A stretch of 64,000 bases of DNA from Comamonadaceae bacterium OTU4NAUVB1. GTDB taxonomy: Bacteria; Pseudomonadota; Gammaproteobacteria; Burkholderiales; Burkholderiaceae_C. The stretch lies in the NCBI GenBank assembly GCA_024372625.1, contig CP099605.1, positions 1,984,001 through 2,048,000 of the forward strand, read 5' to 3'. Below, piece after piece: positions 10,602 to 20,871 of the stretch (its first letter is position 1; each line of letters starts with the position of its first letter). The translations under genes and the position numbers were made by a program. The notes beneath the pieces were generated by a model. The model was given only the letters and a program-made list of their open reading frames with translations. It made no database searches and was not told the origin of the DNA.

Positions 10602-11335
10602 CAGGCGGTGCGCCGGTCGCGCGACGTCGAGGGCTTGGCCTGGGCGGGGATCTTGCCGAACCGGCGCTCGCGGCGCTGAAAGGCGGCGATGGCCTCGTCG
10701 AGCGCCGCTTCGTCGAATTCCGGCCACAACCGGTCACTGAAGAAGAGTTCGGCGTAGGCGCTTTGCCAGAGCAGGAAGTTCGACAGGCGTTGCTCTCCAC
10801 CGGTGCGGATGAAGAGATCCGGATCGCTCACGTGAGCGAGTGCCATGGCGCGATCGAGGTTGTGTTCGGTCAACGGCTCGCCGCGTTCGACCAGCGTCGC
10901 GGCCGCGCGCGCGATGTCCCAGCGTCCGCCATAGTTGAAGCACACGTTCAGCACGAGCCGCTGATTGTGCGCCGTGGCGTTCTCGGCCTGCCGGAGGCCG
11001 GCCGTCAGCTTCTCCGACAAGCCGCCCTTCTCGCCGATGAAATGCAACTGCACGCCATCGGCCGACAGCCGGGGCACCTCCCGCGCCAAGGCGCCGACCA
11101 TCAGGTCCATGAGTCCGGAGACTTCGTCGACGGGACGGTTCCAGTTCTCCGACGAGAAGGCGAACACGGTGAGCACCTTGACGCCGCGATCGGCACAGGC
11201 CTTGACGCATCGGCGCAGCGACTCCACGCCCTGCTTGTGACCGGCCACGCGCGGCAGGAAACGCCGCGTCGCCCAGCGGCCATTGCCGTCCATGACGACG
11301 GCGATGTGATGAGGAACCGCCGGCGACGTGCTCAT
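10601..11335 (-). CDS. uppS: Undecaprenyl diphosphate synthase
   Basis: UppS condenses farnesyl diphosphate with eight isopentenyl units in cis to make the C55 carrier lipid for peptidoglycan and O-antigen. The 244 aa protein begins with the catalytic region [13 protein letters not shown] (D16 being the key aspartate), then [32 protein letters not shown] and the C-terminal [18 protein letters not shown] with ELFF follow, all family hallmarks. Start and stop both overlap neighbours (frr, cdsA) by one base. Confidence 0.97.
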   Translation of the reverse strand: MSTSPAVPHHIAVVMDGNGRWATRRFLPRVAGHKQGVESLRRCVKACADRGVKVLTVFAFSSENWNRPVDEVSGLMDLMVGALAREVPRLSADGVQLHFIGEKGGLSEKLTAGLRQAENATAHNQRLVLNVCFNYGGRWDIARAAATLVERGEPLTEHNLDRAMALAHVSDPDLFIRTGGEQRLSNFLLWQSAYAELFFSDRLWPEFDEAALDEAIAAFQRRERRFGKIPAQAKPSTSRDRRTA

Positions 11336-11895
11336 CAGACCGCCATGATCTCGGCTTCCTTGGCCGTCACCAAGCGATCGATCTCGGTGATGTGGCGGTC
11401 GGTGACCTTCTGGATCTCGGCCTCGGCGCGCTTCTGGTCGTCTTCGGAAGCCAGCTTGTCCTTCACCAGCTTCTTGACCGCTTCGTTGGCATCGCGTCGC
11501 AGGTTGCGCGTGGCGATCTTCGCGGACTCGCCTTCGTTGCGGACCAGCTTGGTCATCTCGCGACGGCGCTCCTCGCTCATGGCCGGGAGGGGCACGCGGA
11601 TCAGGTCGCCCATCGATGCCGGATTGAGGCCCAGGTCGCTCTCGCGAATGGCCTTCTCGATCTTGGCGCCCATTCCCTTTTCCCAGGGCTGGACGCTGAT
11701 GGTGCGCGAATCGAGCACCGACACGTTCGCCACTTGGCTGAGCGGCACCGACGATCCGTAATAGTCGACATGGATCGAATCGAGCAGCGCCGAATTGGCG
11801 CGACCGGTGCGGATCTTGGTCAGGTTGCTCTGGAAGGCGGCGAGCGACTGGTTCATCTTGGCGTCGGTCGCGCTCTTGATGTCTGAAATGGTCAT
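11335..11895 (-). CDS. frr: Ribosome recycling factor
   Basis: Frr with EF-G splits ribosomes after termination. The protein is 186 aa from the ATG at 11895, close to the E. coli length of 185. The family blocks [48 protein letters not shown] and [16 protein letters not shown] are all present. The start lies 14 nt after pyrH. Its stop overlaps the uppS start (TGATG). The gene order pyrH-frr-uppS is highly conserved. Confidence 0.97.
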   Translation of the reverse strand: MTISDIKSATDAKMNQSLAAFQSNLTKIRTGRANSALLDSIHVDYYGSSVPLSQVANVSVLDSRTISVQPWEKGMGAKIEKAIRESDLGLNPASMGDLIRVPLPAMSEERRREMTKLVRNEGESAKIATRNLRRDANEAVKKLVKDKLASEDDQKRAEAEIQKVTDRHITEIDRLVTAKEAEIMAV

Positions 11896-11909
11896 GTTCG
11901 TTTTACTCC

Positions 11910-12632
11910 TCAGGCATGCACCAGCGTGCCTTCGTCCTCGCCCCTGACGACCCGCTTGAGCGCGCCGTTCTTGAAGATCGAGAACACCTTGATCGGCAGG
12001 TTCTGGTCGCGGCACAGCGCGAAGGCCGTGGCGTCCATGATGCCGAGATTGCGGGCGATCGCCTCGTCGAACGTCAACGACGTGTAGCGGGTCGCCTCGG
12101 GATGCTTCTTCGGGTCGGCGGTATAGACACCGTCGACCTTGGTGGCCTTGAGCACCAGTTCGGCACCGATCTCGGCACCGCGCAACGCAGCGGCCGTGTC
12201 GGTGGTGAAGAACGGATTGCCGGTGCCCGCGGCGAAGATGACCACCTTGCCCTCCTCGAGGTACTGCAGTGCCTTCGGACGCACATAGGGCTCGACCACC
12301 TGATCGATGGCGATGGCCGACATCACCCGCGCGATGAGACCCTGCTTGTTCATGGCGTCGGCGAGCGCCAGCGCGTTCATGACCGTGGCCAGCATGCCCA
12401 TGTAGTCGGCCGTCGCCCGGTCCATGCCCACCGATCCACCCGCCACGCCGCGGAAGATGTTGCCGCCGCCGATCACCACGGCCACCTGCACGCCCATGTT
12501 CACCACTTCGCCGACCTCGCCGACCATGCGCACGATGGTGGCGCGATTGATGCCGAACGCATCGTCGCCCATCAGTGCCTCTCCCGACAGCTTCAACAGG
12601 ATGCGCTTGTGGGCAGGGCTGGCTTCGGGCAT
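11910..12632 (-). CDS. pyrH: Uridylate kinase
   Basis: PyrH phosphorylates UMP to UDP in pyrimidine nucleotide synthesis; the bacterial enzyme is an amino-acid-kinase-fold hexamer. The 240 aa product begins [20 protein letters not shown], with the nucleotide-binding [56 protein letters not shown] and [14 protein letters not shown] are all diagnostic. The ATG at 12632 was chosen because homology starts there; an in-frame ATG 21 codons upstream would enter the tsf gap. It lies 99 nt after tsf. Confidence 0.97.
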   Translation of the reverse strand: MPEASPAHKRILLKLSGEALMGDDAFGINRATIVRMVGEVGEVVNMGVQVAVVIGGGNIFRGVAGGSVGMDRATADYMGMLATVMNALALADAMNKQGLIARVMSAIAIDQVVEPYVRPKALQYLEEGKVVIFAAGTGNPFFTTDTAAALRGAEIGAELVLKATKVDGVYTADPKKHPEATRYTSLTFDEAIARNLGIMDATAFALCRDQNLPIKVFSIFKNGALKRVVRGEDEGTLVHA

Positions 12633-12731
12633 GTGGAGGTTCCTCGGGGTAAAGATCGGAGACGAGTGTAAAACCATGTCACAACGGTCGCCCACCGAAA
12701 ATTCGGCGCGCGACCGTGGACCGGTCGGTTG

Positions 12732-13655
12732 TCAGGCGGCGGCCTTGGCGGCGGCGACCTGGGCGGCGACCTCGGCCGCGAAATCGTCGACCTTCTTCTC
12801 GATGCCTTCGCCCACGACGTACAGGGTGAAAGCCTTGATCGACGAGTTCGACGCCTTGAGCATCTGCTCGACCGTCTGCTTGTCGTTCTTCACGAAAGGC
12901 TGGTTGTGCAACGAGACTTCCTTGAGGTATTTCTGCACGCCGCCCTCGATGCGCTTGGCCACGATCTCGGCCGGCTGGGTCGGCTTGCCGGCGGCTTCGG
13001 CGGTCTTGCGGTCCTCCTCGGCCTTGCCCGCGGCCACGGCGCGTTCCTTCTCGATCAGGTCGGCCGGCACGTCGGCGCTGGAGATCGACACCGGCTTCAT
13101 CGCGGCGATGTGCATCGCCACGTCCTTGGCCGCCGTGTCGTCGCCTTCGAACTCCACGATCACGCCGATGCGCGTGCCGTGCAGATAGGACGCGATCTTG
13201 CCGTTGCCCGAGAAGCGCTTGAAGCGACGAAAGCTCATGTTCTCGCCGATCTTGCCGATCAGTCCCTTGCGCACGTCCTCGAGCGTGGGGCCGAAGCCGT
13301 CCTGCTCGTAGGGCAGCGCGCCCAGCGCGGCCAGGTCGGCGGGATCGTGCTTGGCGACCAGCGCGGCCGACGCGTTGGCCAACGCCAGGAAGCTGTCGTT
13401 CTTGGTGACGAAATCGGTCTCGCAGTTGATCTCCACCATGGCACCGGCGTCGCCGTCGACAAACGCCGTGACCACGCCTTCGGCGGTGATGCGGCCCGAT
13501 GCCTTGCCGGCCTTGTTGCCGAGCTTGATGCGCAGCAGTTCCTCGGCCTTCTCCATGTTGCCTTCGGCCTCGGTCAGGGCCTTCTTGCATTCCATCATGG
13601 GTGCGTCGGTCTTCGCGCGCAGTTCGCCCACCATGCTTGCGGTGATTGCAGCCAT
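12732..13655 (-). CDS. tsf: Elongation factor Ts
   Basis: EF-Ts exchanges GDP for GTP on EF-Tu. Two in-frame ATGs lie two codons apart (13661 and 13655). A GGAG element sits 2 nt from the first but 8 nt from the second, so 13655 ([13 protein letters not shown]) is the likely start, giving 307 aa. Signature stretches are [19 protein letters not shown] at the N-terminus and [10 protein letters not shown] in the core. The end is alanine- and lysine-rich. A terminator lies between rpsB and this gene, so part of its expression may be set by read-through. Confidence 0.97.
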   Translation of the reverse strand: MAAITASMVGELRAKTDAPMMECKKALTEAEGNMEKAEELLRIKLGNKAGKASGRITAEGVVTAFVDGDAGAMVEINCETDFVTKNDSFLALANASAALVAKHDPADLAALGALPYEQDGFGPTLEDVRKGLIGKIGENMSFRRFKRFSGNGKIASYLHGTRIGVIVEFEGDDTAAKDVAMHIAAMKPVSISSADVPADLIEKERAVAAGKAEEDRKTAEAAGKPTQPAEIVAKRIEGGVQKYLKEVSLHNQPFVKNDKQTVEQMLKASNSSIKAFTLYVVGEGIEKKVDDFAAEVAAQVAAAKAAA

Positions 13656-13685
13656 TGTCATTTCTCCGTCATTCTAAAAATCAGA

Positions 13686-13712
13686 TCAAAAAAAGGGGCC
13701 GAAAAGCCCCTT
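13686..13712 (-). terminator. Intrinsic terminator or attenuator between rpsB and tsf
   Basis: On the minus strand AAGGGGC, a six-base loop and GCCCCTT are followed by an unbroken run of T. The stem arms are 13693-13699 and 13706-13712 and the T-tract corresponds to 13688-13694. It lies 24 nt after the rpsB stop and 31 nt before the tsf start. This is a textbook Rho-independent terminator that would give more S2 than EF-Ts and downstream products from one promoter. Confidence 0.85.
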
Positions 13713-13735
13713 CTTCAAGGCTCGCGAGAACGCGA

Positions 13736-14491
13736 TCAGGCCGAAGCGCCCTCTTCGACTTCGACGAATTCGTCGCTCTCGCTCTCGGCGATGGCCTTCA
13801 CCACATCGTTCGTGGCGCTGTTGCGGCCTTCGATGATGGCGTCGGCGATGCCGCGTGCGTAGAGCACCACGGCCTTCGACGAGTCGTCGTTGCCCGGGAT
13901 CACGTAGTCGATGCCTTCGGGCGAGTGGTTGGTGTCGACCACGCCGATCAGCGGGATGCCCAGCTTCTTGGCTTCCGCCACGGCGATCTTGTGGAAGCCC
14001 ACGTCGATCACGAAGATGGCATCGGGCAGCGCGGTCATGTCCTGGATGCCGCCGATGTCGCGCTCGAGCTTCTCGATCTCGCGGGTAAAGGTGAGCTGCT
14101 CCTTCTTGCTCAGGCTGTCGAGCCCGGCTTCCTGCTGGGCCTTCATGTCCTTCAGACGCTTGATCGACGTCTTGACGGTCTTGAAGTTGGTCAGCATGCC
14201 GCCGAGCCAGCGGGTGTCGACGAAGGGCACGCCGGCGCGGCGGGCTTCGGCCGAGACGATCTCGCGGGCCTGGCGCTTGGTGCCGACCATCAGGATGGTG
14301 CCGCGGTTGGCCGTGAGCTGCTTCGCGTACTTCTGTGCGTCCTGGAACAGCGGCAGCGACTTTTCCAGGTTGATGATGTGGATCTTGTTGCGATGGCCGA
14401 AGATGAACGGGGACATCTTGGGGTTCCAGAAGCGGGTTTGGTGACCGAAGTGGACACCGGCTTCCAGCATTTCGCGCATGGTCGTCGACAT
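13736..14491 (-). CDS. rpsB: 30S ribosomal protein S2
   Basis: S2 is a late-assembling protein of the small subunit. The 251 aa product starts [20 protein letters not shown] and continues [21 protein letters not shown], both family signatures. [18 protein letters not shown] and the C-terminal [20 protein letters not shown] also fit. It is slightly longer than the E. coli protein, with an acidic tail ([13 protein letters not shown]). A GGAG sits 9 nt before the ATG. It is the first gene of the large operon, behind a promoter and a folded leader, and S2 commonly represses its own operon. Confidence 0.97.
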   Translation of the reverse strand: MSTTMREMLEAGVHFGHQTRFWNPKMSPFIFGHRNKIHIINLEKSLPLFQDAQKYAKQLTANRGTILMVGTKRQAREIVSAEARRAGVPFVDTRWLGGMLTNFKTVKTSIKRLKDMKAQQEAGLDSLSKKEQLTFTREIEKLERDIGGIQDMTALPDAIFVIDVGFHKIAVAEAKKLGIPLIGVVDTNHSPEGIDYVIPGNDDSSKAVVLYARGIADAIIEGRNSATNDVVKAIAESESDEFVEVEEGASA

Positions 14492-14521
14492 AGGAGTTTC
14501 TCCGAAGGTTGGGTCTGAAAT

Positions 14522-14573
14522 CCGGTCCGTTTCGCGGCTTGATCTGAAAGCCGCGACACCTTGAATGGACCGG
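14522..14573 (-). promoter_or_regulatory. Structured rpsB leader (nested hairpin)
   Basis: The rpsB 5' leader contains two nested perfect stems. The outer arms (7 bp) are at 14522-14528 and 14567-14573 (CCGGTCC/GGACCGG). The inner arms (8 bp) are at 14533-14540 and 14548-14555 (CGCGGCTT/AAGCCGCG), with a 7-nt loop. It ends 30 nt before the rpsB ATG. By analogy with S2 autoregulation in other bacteria it is a candidate S2-binding control element. That role is inference; the structure is read directly from the sequence. Confidence 0.6.
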
Positions 14574-14632
14574 TTTGCGAGTTGTTCCGCGCTGGTGACC
14601 GGCCGGCTGACCGTGTCGGGCGAAACCCAACG

Positions 14633-14660
14633 AGTATAACACTGCCCTTTCCAGCTTCAG
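14633..14660 (-). promoter_or_regulatory. Promoter of the rpsB operon
   Basis: The minus strand shows a TATACT -10 element at 14638-14633 and a CTGAAG -35 at 14660-14655, separated by 16 nt. The -10 matches the sigma-70 consensus at five of six positions, the -35 at three. Transcription would start near 14626, giving a leader of about 135 nt that contains the nested hairpin. It is the only good promoter-like sequence seen between rpsB and the divergent dadA gene. Confidence 0.5.
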
Positions 14661-14781
14661 GGTTTCCCCGGTGATGCCGACGCGGACGCGGGCGAGGGCA
14701 CAATCGCCGCCTGAGTTTCCCCCCTCTCCCGTCGTTTTGGTGTCCGCCAGCCGGACCGCGCATCTGTCCACAAGAACTCCA

Positions 14782-16032
14782 ATGAAAATCGCGATCGTGG
14801 GTGCCGGCATCATCGGCGTCGCCACTGCCTGGGAACTCGCCTGCGACGGCCACGAGGTCAGCGTCTTCGAGCGTCGCGGCGCCACCGCCGAGGAAGCCAG
14901 CTTCGCCAACGCCGGCGTCGTCGCGCCGGGCTATGTCACGCCCTGGGCCGCGCCGGGCATGCGCACCAAGGTCTTGCGTTCCCTGCTGTCGACGCACGGC
15001 GCCATCAAGGTGCGCTGGCCGTTGTCGATGCGCGACGTGGGCTGGATGCGGCAGTGGCAGCGCGCCTGCCGGCTGGAGACCTATTTGGCCAACCGCGCGC
15101 GCATGCAACGCCTGGCGTTCTACAGCCGCACGCGCCTGCACGAGATCAGCGCGGCGCGCGAACTCGCCTACGAGCGCAGCGACGGCTACCTCGTGCTGCT
15201 GCGATCGCGCCGTGAACAGAAACTCGTGCAGGCGGGCCTGGAAGTGCTGCGCACGGCCGGCACCGTCTTTCGCGAGGTCGACGCCGACGAAGCGCGGCGC
15301 ATCGAGCCCGCGCTCAACCACGACACGCGCCTCGCAGGCGCCATCCATCTGCCCGACGACGAGGTGGCGAACTGCCGGCAGTTCGCGCTCCTGCTCAAAC
15401 GCGAGGCCGAGGCCCTGGGCGCGCGCTTCCACTTCAATTGCGACATCGCGCCACTCGCGCGCGCGGCGCCACGCTCGCTGACGCTGGCGAGCGGCTCCGA
15501 GGCGGTGCCCTTCGATGCGGTCGTGATGTGCGCCGGCGTGGCCTCGGCCGCACTGCTGCGCCCGCTCGGGCTGCGCCTTCCGCTCGCGCCGGTGTACGGC
15601 CATTCGATCACCGCGACGCTGCGCGAGCCGCTCAACGCACCGCGCAGCGCCGTGATGGACGAGCGCTACAAGGTCGCCATCTCGCGCCTCGGCCAGCGCG
15701 TGCGCGTGGCGGGCAGCGCCGAGATCGGCGGCATGCCCGACACCCTCCATCCCGCGGCCCTGCAGACCCTCTACAAGGTGCTGCACGACTGGTTCCCCGG
15801 GGCGATCGCACTGGACGCAGGGGTACAGAAATGGAAGGGCGCGCGCCCGATGCTGCCCGACGGGCCGCCGGTCATCGGGCCGAGCGGCGTGCCGGGCGTT
15901 TGGCTCAACCTCGGCCACGGCTCCAGCGGCTGGGCGCTGTCGTGCGGGAGCGCGCGCGTGCTGGCGGACCTGGTGGGAGGCCACGACGCCGGCATCGACC
16001 TCGAAGGCCTGGGCCTCGACCGGCTGCTCTGA
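14782..16032 (+). CDS. dadA: D-amino acid dehydrogenase
   Basis: DadA is a membrane-associated FAD enzyme that oxidises D-amino acids such as D-alanine to 2-oxo acids and feeds electrons to the respiratory chain. The 416 aa protein opens with MKIAIVGAGIIGVATAWEL, the FAD dinucleotide fold, and has FANAGVVAPGYVTPWAAPGM, typical of DadA. The C-terminal FAD-binding end LNLGHGSSGWALSCGSARVLADLV also fits. The start at 14782 puts the Rossmann motif at residue 5. It stands alone, divergent from rpsB; dadX (alanine racemase) is not next to it. Confidence 0.88.
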   Translation: MKIAIVGAGIIGVATAWELACDGHEVSVFERRGATAEEASFANAGVVAPGYVTPWAAPGMRTKVLRSLLSTHGAIKVRWPLSMRDVGWMRQWQRACRLETYLANRARMQRLAFYSRTRLHEISAARELAYERSDGYLVLLRSRREQKLVQAGLEVLRTAGTVFREVDADEARRIEPALNHDTRLAGAIHLPDDEVANCRQFALLLKREAEALGARFHFNCDIAPLARAAPRSLTLASGSEAVPFDAVVMCAGVASAALLRPLGLRLPLAPVYGHSITATLREPLNAPRSAVMDERYKVAISRLGQRVRVAGSAEIGGMPDTLHPAALQTLYKVLHDWFPGAIALDAGVQKWKGARPMLPDGPPVIGPSGVPGVWLNLGHGSSGWALSCGSARVLADLVGGHDAGIDLEGLGLDRLL

Positions 16033-16062
16033 CCCGCCGGGCGCCGCTCGCACAATCGCCGG

Positions 16063-17538
16063 ATGCACCGCATCACCACCGGCCTCGGGGCCGATCTCTT
16101 CGACGTGGCGGCCACGCGCCGCATCGAGCACCGCGTCGCCGCCGACCTGGCGCCCCACGTGCTGATGCAGCGCGCCGGGGACGCGGTGGCCCGGCTGGCA
16201 CTGGCCCTCGTCCCGCACGCGCGCCGCGTCTGGGTCGCCTGCGGTCCCGGCAACAACGGCGGCGACGGGCTGGAGGCCGCAGCGCGACTGCGGCAGCGCG
16301 GCCTCGACGTGGTCGTCACCTGGCTGGGCGACGAAGGGCGACTGCCGCCCGACGCGACGGCCTCGCTGCGGCGCGCACGCGAGCAGGGCGTCGCCTTCGC
16401 GGACGTCCCACCCGATACTCATGACCTGGCCATCGATGCCCTGCTGGGCATCGGCGCCTCTCGCCCTCCTGACGGCACGATGGCCCGCTGGCTTGAGGCC
16501 ATGGCCCGGGGTCCGGCGCCGGTCCTGTGCGTGGACGTGCCCTCGGGGCTGGACGCGGACACCGGGCGACTCGCCGCCGGCATGACGCCGACTTCCCCGG
16601 AAGGCGCTCCGTCGGTCGCTACGACGACACGGCGTCACTGCCTGTCGCTGCTCACGCTCAAGCCCGGTCTTTTCACCGCGCACGGGCGCGACGCCGCCGG
16701 CGAAGTCTGGTTCGACGACCTCGGCAGCGACCCGGGCGGCGAACCCCCGGTCGCCCGCCTCCCGGGTCGCCCAGTGCATCGGGCACGCGCCCACGCGACC
16801 AACAAGGGCAGCCATGGCGACGTCGCCGTCGTCGGCGGCGCCCCCGGCATGGCGGGTGCGCCGCTGCTGGCGGCCACGGCGGCCCTGCACGCGGGCGCCG
16901 GACGGGTCTTCGTGGCGCCGCTCGACGACGCCGCCCAGAGGTTCGACCTGCTGCGTCCGGAACTGATGTTCCGCCACCCGAGCGAGATCGGCCTGGAGAT
17001 CGCCGCGATCGTCTGCGGCTGCGGTGGCGGCACGGTCGTACGCGACGTCCTGCCACGGCTCCTCGACCAAGCACCCACCCTGGTGCTGGATGCCGACGCA
17101 CTCAACGCCGTGGCACTCGACGGCGCGCTGCGGCTCGCCACGCGCCGGCGTGCCGAACGCGGCTGGCGCACGGTGCTGACGCCTCATCCGCTGGAAGCGG
17201 CGCGTCTGCTCGGCATCGAGACCGCCGACGTCCAGGCCGACCGGCTCGCGGCCGCCTCGATGCTGGCGATGGAGTTCGGCGCGGTCGCGGTGCTCAAGGG
17301 ATCGGGCACCGTGATCGCGCTGGCGGGCGAAATCATGTACATCAATCTCACCGGCAACGGCCTGCTGGCGACCGCCGGGACGGGTGACGTGCTCGCCGGC
17401 ATGGTCGGTGCGGCGCTGGCATCCGGGCAGCCGGCGTTCCAGGCCGCCTGCGAAGCGGTCTGGCGCCACGGCGACCTCGCCGACCGCTGGCCAGCGCACC
17501 TGCCGCTCACGGCCGGTGCGCTGGCGACGGCGGCCTGA
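16063..17538 (+). CDS. nnr: Bifunctional NAD(P)H-hydrate epimerase/dehydratase
   Basis: This enzyme repairs damaged NADH and NADPH: the N-terminal half epimerises R- and S-hydrates, and the C-terminal half dehydrates the S form using ADP. The 491 aa length fits the fused YjeF-type protein. The N-terminal part (to about residue 215) shows VWVACGPGNNGGDGLEAA. The C-terminal kinase-fold part shows GSHGDVAVVGGAPGMAGAP, LVLDADALNAV, LTPHPLEAARLL and the ATP-site motif GNGLLATAGTGDVLAGMVGA. It starts 30 nt after dadA and may share its transcript. It converges on the next gene with an 10-nt gap. Confidence 0.94.
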   Translation: MHRITTGLGADLFDVAATRRIEHRVAADLAPHVLMQRAGDAVARLALALVPHARRVWVACGPGNNGGDGLEAAARLRQRGLDVVVTWLGDEGRLPPDATASLRRAREQGVAFADVPPDTHDLAIDALLGIGASRPPDGTMARWLEAMARGPAPVLCVDVPSGLDADTGRLAAGMTPTSPEGAPSVATTTRRHCLSLLTLKPGLFTAHGRDAAGEVWFDDLGSDPGGEPPVARLPGRPVHRARAHATNKGSHGDVAVVGGAPGMAGAPLLAATAALHAGAGRVFVAPLDDAAQRFDLLRPELMFRHPSEIGLEIAAIVCGCGGGTVVRDVLPRLLDQAPTLVLDADALNAVALDGALRLATRRRAERGWRTVLTPHPLEAARLLGIETADVQADRLAAASMLAMEFGAVAVLKGSGTVIALAGEIMYINLTGNGLLATAGTGDVLAGMVGAALASGQPAFQAACEAVWRHGDLADRWPAHLPLTAGALATAA

Positions 17539-17548
17539 GCCGGAGCGC

Positions 17549-18322
17549 TCAGCCGCGCCCGACGAAAGGCATCTTGGTGGCCATCACCGTGTGGAACAGC
17601 ACGTTCGCCTCCAGCGGCAGGTTGGCCATGTAGAGCACCGACTGGCCGACGATCGCGACGTCGATCAGCGGCTCCACGGCGATGTCGCCGCTGGCCTGCG
17701 GCACGCCCTTGGCCATGCGCGAGGCCAGTTCGGTCATCGCGTTGCCGACGTCGATCTGGCCGACCGCGATGTCGTACTTGCGCCCGTCGAGCGAGGCGGT
17801 CTTGGTCAGGCCCTCGACGCCGTGCTTGGTCGCGGTGTAGGCCGCCGAGTTCGGGCGGGGCGTGGTCGCCGAGATCGAGCCGTTGTTGATGATGCGGCCA
17901 CCGCGCGGCGACTGCGACTTCATCGTGCGGAAGGCCTGCTGGATGCAGAAGAACATGCCGCTCAGGTTGATGTCGACGACACCGCGCCATTGCTCGGCGG
18001 TCCAGTCCTCGAACGGACCGGGCGGGTTGCCCACGCCGGCGTTGTTGAACAGCAGATCGACGCGGCCGAAGCGCCCGACGGTCGCCTCGAACAGCGCGCG
18101 CACCGAGTCCGGGTCGGACACGTCCGTGGACACGGCCTGCGCGCGCGTGCCGGCGCCCGACGCGTCGGCCACCGCCTGAAGCGGTTCCGGGCGGCGGCCG
18201 GCCAGGGTCACGTTCCAGCCGTCGGCCAGCAGCGCCAGCGCCGCGGCGCGGCCGATGCCGCTGCCCGCGCCAGTCACGATGGCGGTGCGGGTCTGGGGGC
18301 TGGATGCATCTTTGTCGTTCAT
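17549..18322 (-). CDS. Short-chain dehydrogenase/reductase
   Basis: An NAD(P)-dependent oxidoreductase of the classical SDR family, 257 aa. The cofactor motif TGAGSGIG is at residues 17-24, NNAGVGN in the middle, the catalytic serine in NNGSIS, and the YxxxK pair in [11 protein letters not shown]. The extension between NNAG and the active site ([20 protein letters not shown]) is typical. The substrate cannot be told from sequence. It lies 38 nt downstream of rnr on the same strand and may be co-transcribed with it. Confidence 0.88.
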   Translation of the reverse strand: MNDKDASSPQTRTAIVTGAGSGIGRAAALALLADGWNVTLAGRRPEPLQAVADASGAGTRAQAVSTDVSDPDSVRALFEATVGRFGRVDLLFNNAGVGNPPGPFEDWTAEQWRGVVDINLSGMFFCIQQAFRTMKSQSPRGGRIINNGSISATTPRPNSAAYTATKHGVEGLTKTASLDGRKYDIAVGQIDVGNAMTELASRMAKGVPQASGDIAVEPLIDVAIVGQSVLYMANLPLEANVLFHTVMATKMPFVGRG

Positions 18323-18360
18323 GGGTCTGTCTCCGATGTGAATGGCGTTCGAATGTCGGT

Positions 18361-20748
18361 TCAGCGGCGCGGCTTGCGCCCCTTCATCTTGTTGGCGGCT
18401 TTCTTGACGGCGGACTTGAAGGCCTGCATCGCCGACTGTGGTGCCTCGGCCCCGCGTTCGGCGATGTCGTTGCGCTCGGCCACGGCACGCTCGACGCGTT
18501 CCGGTGTCCCCCGGGCGGCGCCGTCCCTGGCGCGCGCCGCGCCCCGTGCGCCGTTCTTTCCACCACCACCGCCACCGCGCTTGGACTTGCCCCCTGCATC
18601 GCCCGACGCCACGCCCTTCTCCTTCATCGCGCGCGACACCAGGTCCTCGCCTTCGCGCACGAGGCGGAAGTCGATCTTGCGGCCGTCCAGATCGACGCGG
18701 CTGACCTGCACCCGGACACGGCTGCCGATGGCGTAGCGGATGCCGGTGCGCTCGCCGCGCAGTTCCTGGCGCATCTCGTCGAACTTGAAGTACTCGCCAC
18801 CCAGTTCGGTGATGTGCACCAGCCCCTCGACGTACATCGCGTCGAGCGTGACGAAGATGCCGAAGGTGGTGGCTGAGGACACCACGCCGCCGTACTCCTC
18901 GCCGAGGTGCTCACGCATGTACTTGCACTTGAGCCAGGCCTCGACGTCACGGCTGGCCTCGTCGGCACGACGCTCGTTGGCGCTGCAGTGCAGGCCCGCG
19001 GCCTGCCAAGCGAGCACTTCCTTGGTGGGGGCGACGGTCTCCTTCTGCGGCTTCTGGGTCGGCGCCTTCACGCGCGAGGCCAGGCGCTTGGCCAGCTTGG
19101 CATGCGCCTCGCCCGGCGTCGGCAGCATCGGCAGCGTGTACTTCTGCTTGTTGAGGATCGCCTTGATGACGCGATGCACCAGCAGGTCGGGATAACGTCG
19201 GATCGGACTCGTGAAGTGCGTGTAGGCCTCGTACGCCAGGCCGAAGTGGCCGCTGTTCATGGGCGTGTAGATGGCCTGCTGCATCGAGCGCAGGAGCATG
19301 GTGTGGATCTGCTGGGCGTCGGGGCGGTCCTTGGTCGCCTCGGCGATGGCCTGGAACTCGCCAGGCACCGGGTCGTCGGTGATCGACAGGCCCACGCCCA
19401 TGGCCTTCAGGTAGCCGCGCAGGATCTCCTTCTTCTCCGGCGTCGGGCCCTCGTGCACGCGGAACAGGCCGGGATGCTTGCCCTCGGCGATGAAGTCGGC
19501 GCTGCAGACATTGGCCGCGAGCATCGCCTCCTCGATCAGCCGGTGCGCCTCGTTGCGGGTGCGCGGCACGATCTTCTCGATGCGCCCGGCGTCGTCGCAG
19601 ACGATCTGCGTCTCGGTGGTCTCGAAGTCGACCGCGCCGCGTCGCGCGCGCTGCTTGAGCAGCGCCTTGTAGACATCGGAGAGGTTGAGCAGGTCCTTGA
19701 CGCGGTCCTTGCGCTTGGCGGCCTCGGGACCGCGGGTGTTGCTCAGGATCGCGGCGACTTCGGTGTACGTGAAGCGCGCGTGGCTGAACATCACGGCCGG
19801 GTAGAACTGGTAGGCGTAGATCTCGCCGTCGGCGGCCACCAGCATGTCGCACACCATGCACAGGCGCTCGACCTCGGGATTGAGCGAACACAGGCCGTTG
19901 CTGAGCTTCTCCGGCAGCATCGGAATGACGCGGCGGGGAAAGTAGACGCTGGTGGCGCGGTCGTAGGCGTCGATGTCGATCGGTGCGCCGGTCTGCACGT
20001 AGGCGCTGACGTCGGCGATGGCGACCAGCAGCCGCCAGCCCTTTCCGCGCCCCACCTTCGCGGGCTCGCAGTAGACCGCATCGTCGAAGTCGCGGGCGTC
20101 CTCGCCGTCGATGGTCACCAGCGGCACGTCGGTCAGGTCGATGCGCCCGCGCTTGTCGGCCGGACGCACTTTCTCGGGCAGCGCACGCGCCTCGGCGAGG
20201 CAGGCTTCGGAGAACTCGTGCGGCACGCCGTACTTGCGCACCGCGATCTCGATCTCCATGCCCGGGTCGTCGATCTCGCCGAGCACCTCCTTCACCCGTC
20301 CGACCGGCTGGCCGAACAGCGCGGGCGGCTCGGTGAGCTGGACGACGACGACCTGCCCGGCCTTGGCCGGACCGGTCGCGCCCTTGGGAATCAGGACGTC
20401 CTGACCGTAGCGCTTGTCCTCCGGGGCGACGAGCCAGATGCCGCCTTCATGCAGCAGGCGGCCGATGATCGGCTGCTCGGGCCGCTCGACGATCTCGACG
20501 ACGCGACCCTCGGGCCGACCACGCCGGTCCTGGCGGACGATGCGCACCTTGACGCGGTCCTTGTGCAGCACCGCGCGCATCTCGTTGGGAGGCAGGTACA
20601 CATCGGCTTCGCCGTCGTCGCGCTGCACGAAACCGTGGCCGTCGCGATGTCCCTGGACCGATCCTTCAAATTCTTCCAACAAGTTGTTGGAGTGTTCATT
20701 ATTTTTGATATGATTGCTCTCTTTCCTGAAATTCAAAACGCGTTGCAA
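18361..20748 (-). CDS. rnr: Ribonuclease R (start uncertain)
   Basis: RNase R is a processive 3'-5' exonuclease that degrades structured RNA. The protein shows cold-shock-like domains ([17 protein letters not shown]), the RNB catalytic core ([56 protein letters not shown]), an S1 domain, and a basic Gly/Lys-rich tail. The N-terminal winged-helix of about 80 aa found in E. coli RNase R is missing. No in-frame ATG precedes the conserved region. A TTG at 20748 with AAGGA 7 nt upstream is chosen here, giving 795 aa. A GTG at 20799 lies inside the opposite-strand tRNA gene. A one-base deletion after the ATG at 20699 is another explanation. Confidence 0.85.
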   Translation of the reverse strand: MQRVLNFRKESNHIKNNEHSNNLLEEFEGSVQGHRDGHGFVQRDDGEADVYLPPNEMRAVLHKDRVKVRIVRQDRRGRPEGRVVEIVERPEQPIIGRLLHEGGIWLVAPEDKRYGQDVLIPKGATGPAKAGQVVVVQLTEPPALFGQPVGRVKEVLGEIDDPGMEIEIAVRKYGVPHEFSEACLAEARALPEKVRPADKRGRIDLTDVPLVTIDGEDARDFDDAVYCEPAKVGRGKGWRLLVAIADVSAYVQTGAPIDIDAYDRATSVYFPRRVIPMLPEKLSNGLCSLNPEVERLCMVCDMLVAADGEIYAYQFYPAVMFSHARFTYTEVAAILSNTRGPEAAKRKDRVKDLLNLSDVYKALLKQRARRGAVDFETTETQIVCDDAGRIEKIVPRTRNEAHRLIEEAMLAANVCSADFIAEGKHPGLFRVHEGPTPEKKEILRGYLKAMGVGLSITDDPVPGEFQAIAEATKDRPDAQQIHTMLLRSMQQAIYTPMNSGHFGLAYEAYTHFTSPIRRYPDLLVHRVIKAILNKQKYTLPMLPTPGEAHAKLAKRLASRVKAPTQKPQKETVAPTKEVLAWQAAGLHCSANERRADEASRDVEAWLKCKYMREHLGEEYGGVVSSATTFGIFVTLDAMYVEGLVHITELGGEYFKFDEMRQELRGERTGIRYAIGSRVRVQVSRVDLDGRKIDFRLVREGEDLVSRAMKEKGVASGDAGGKSKRGGGGGGKNGARGAARARDGAARGTPERVERAVAERNDIAERGAEAPQSAMQAFKSAVKKAANKMKGRKPRR
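20687..20714 (+). promoter_or_regulatory. Candidate promoter for tRNA-Leu
   Basis: TTGGAG at 20687-20692 and TATGAT at 20709-20714 are separated by 16 nt. The -10 matches consensus at five of six positions and the -35 only at TTG. The start would fall near 20721, about 50 nt before the mature tRNA end. It lies within an unusually AT-rich stretch that also covers the presumed start of rnr on the other strand. Confidence 0.4.
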
Positions 20749-20771
20749 GGTTAGTTCCTTGCAGCAAGTGG

Positions 20772-20856
<85 letters not shown>

Positions 20857-20871
20857 TACCTAATTCGACAG

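Noticed and set aside
14290..17499. A 1069-residue open frame on the minus strand over dadA and nnr
   Set aside because: Both plus-strand genes are unmistakable by motif. The opposite frame is low-complexity Arg/Gly/Ala with no family resemblance.
20391..20699. A frame of 102 residues starting at the ATG at 20699
   Set aside because: It overlaps rnr out of frame and shows no motif. The ATG is interesting only as a possible lost start of rnr.
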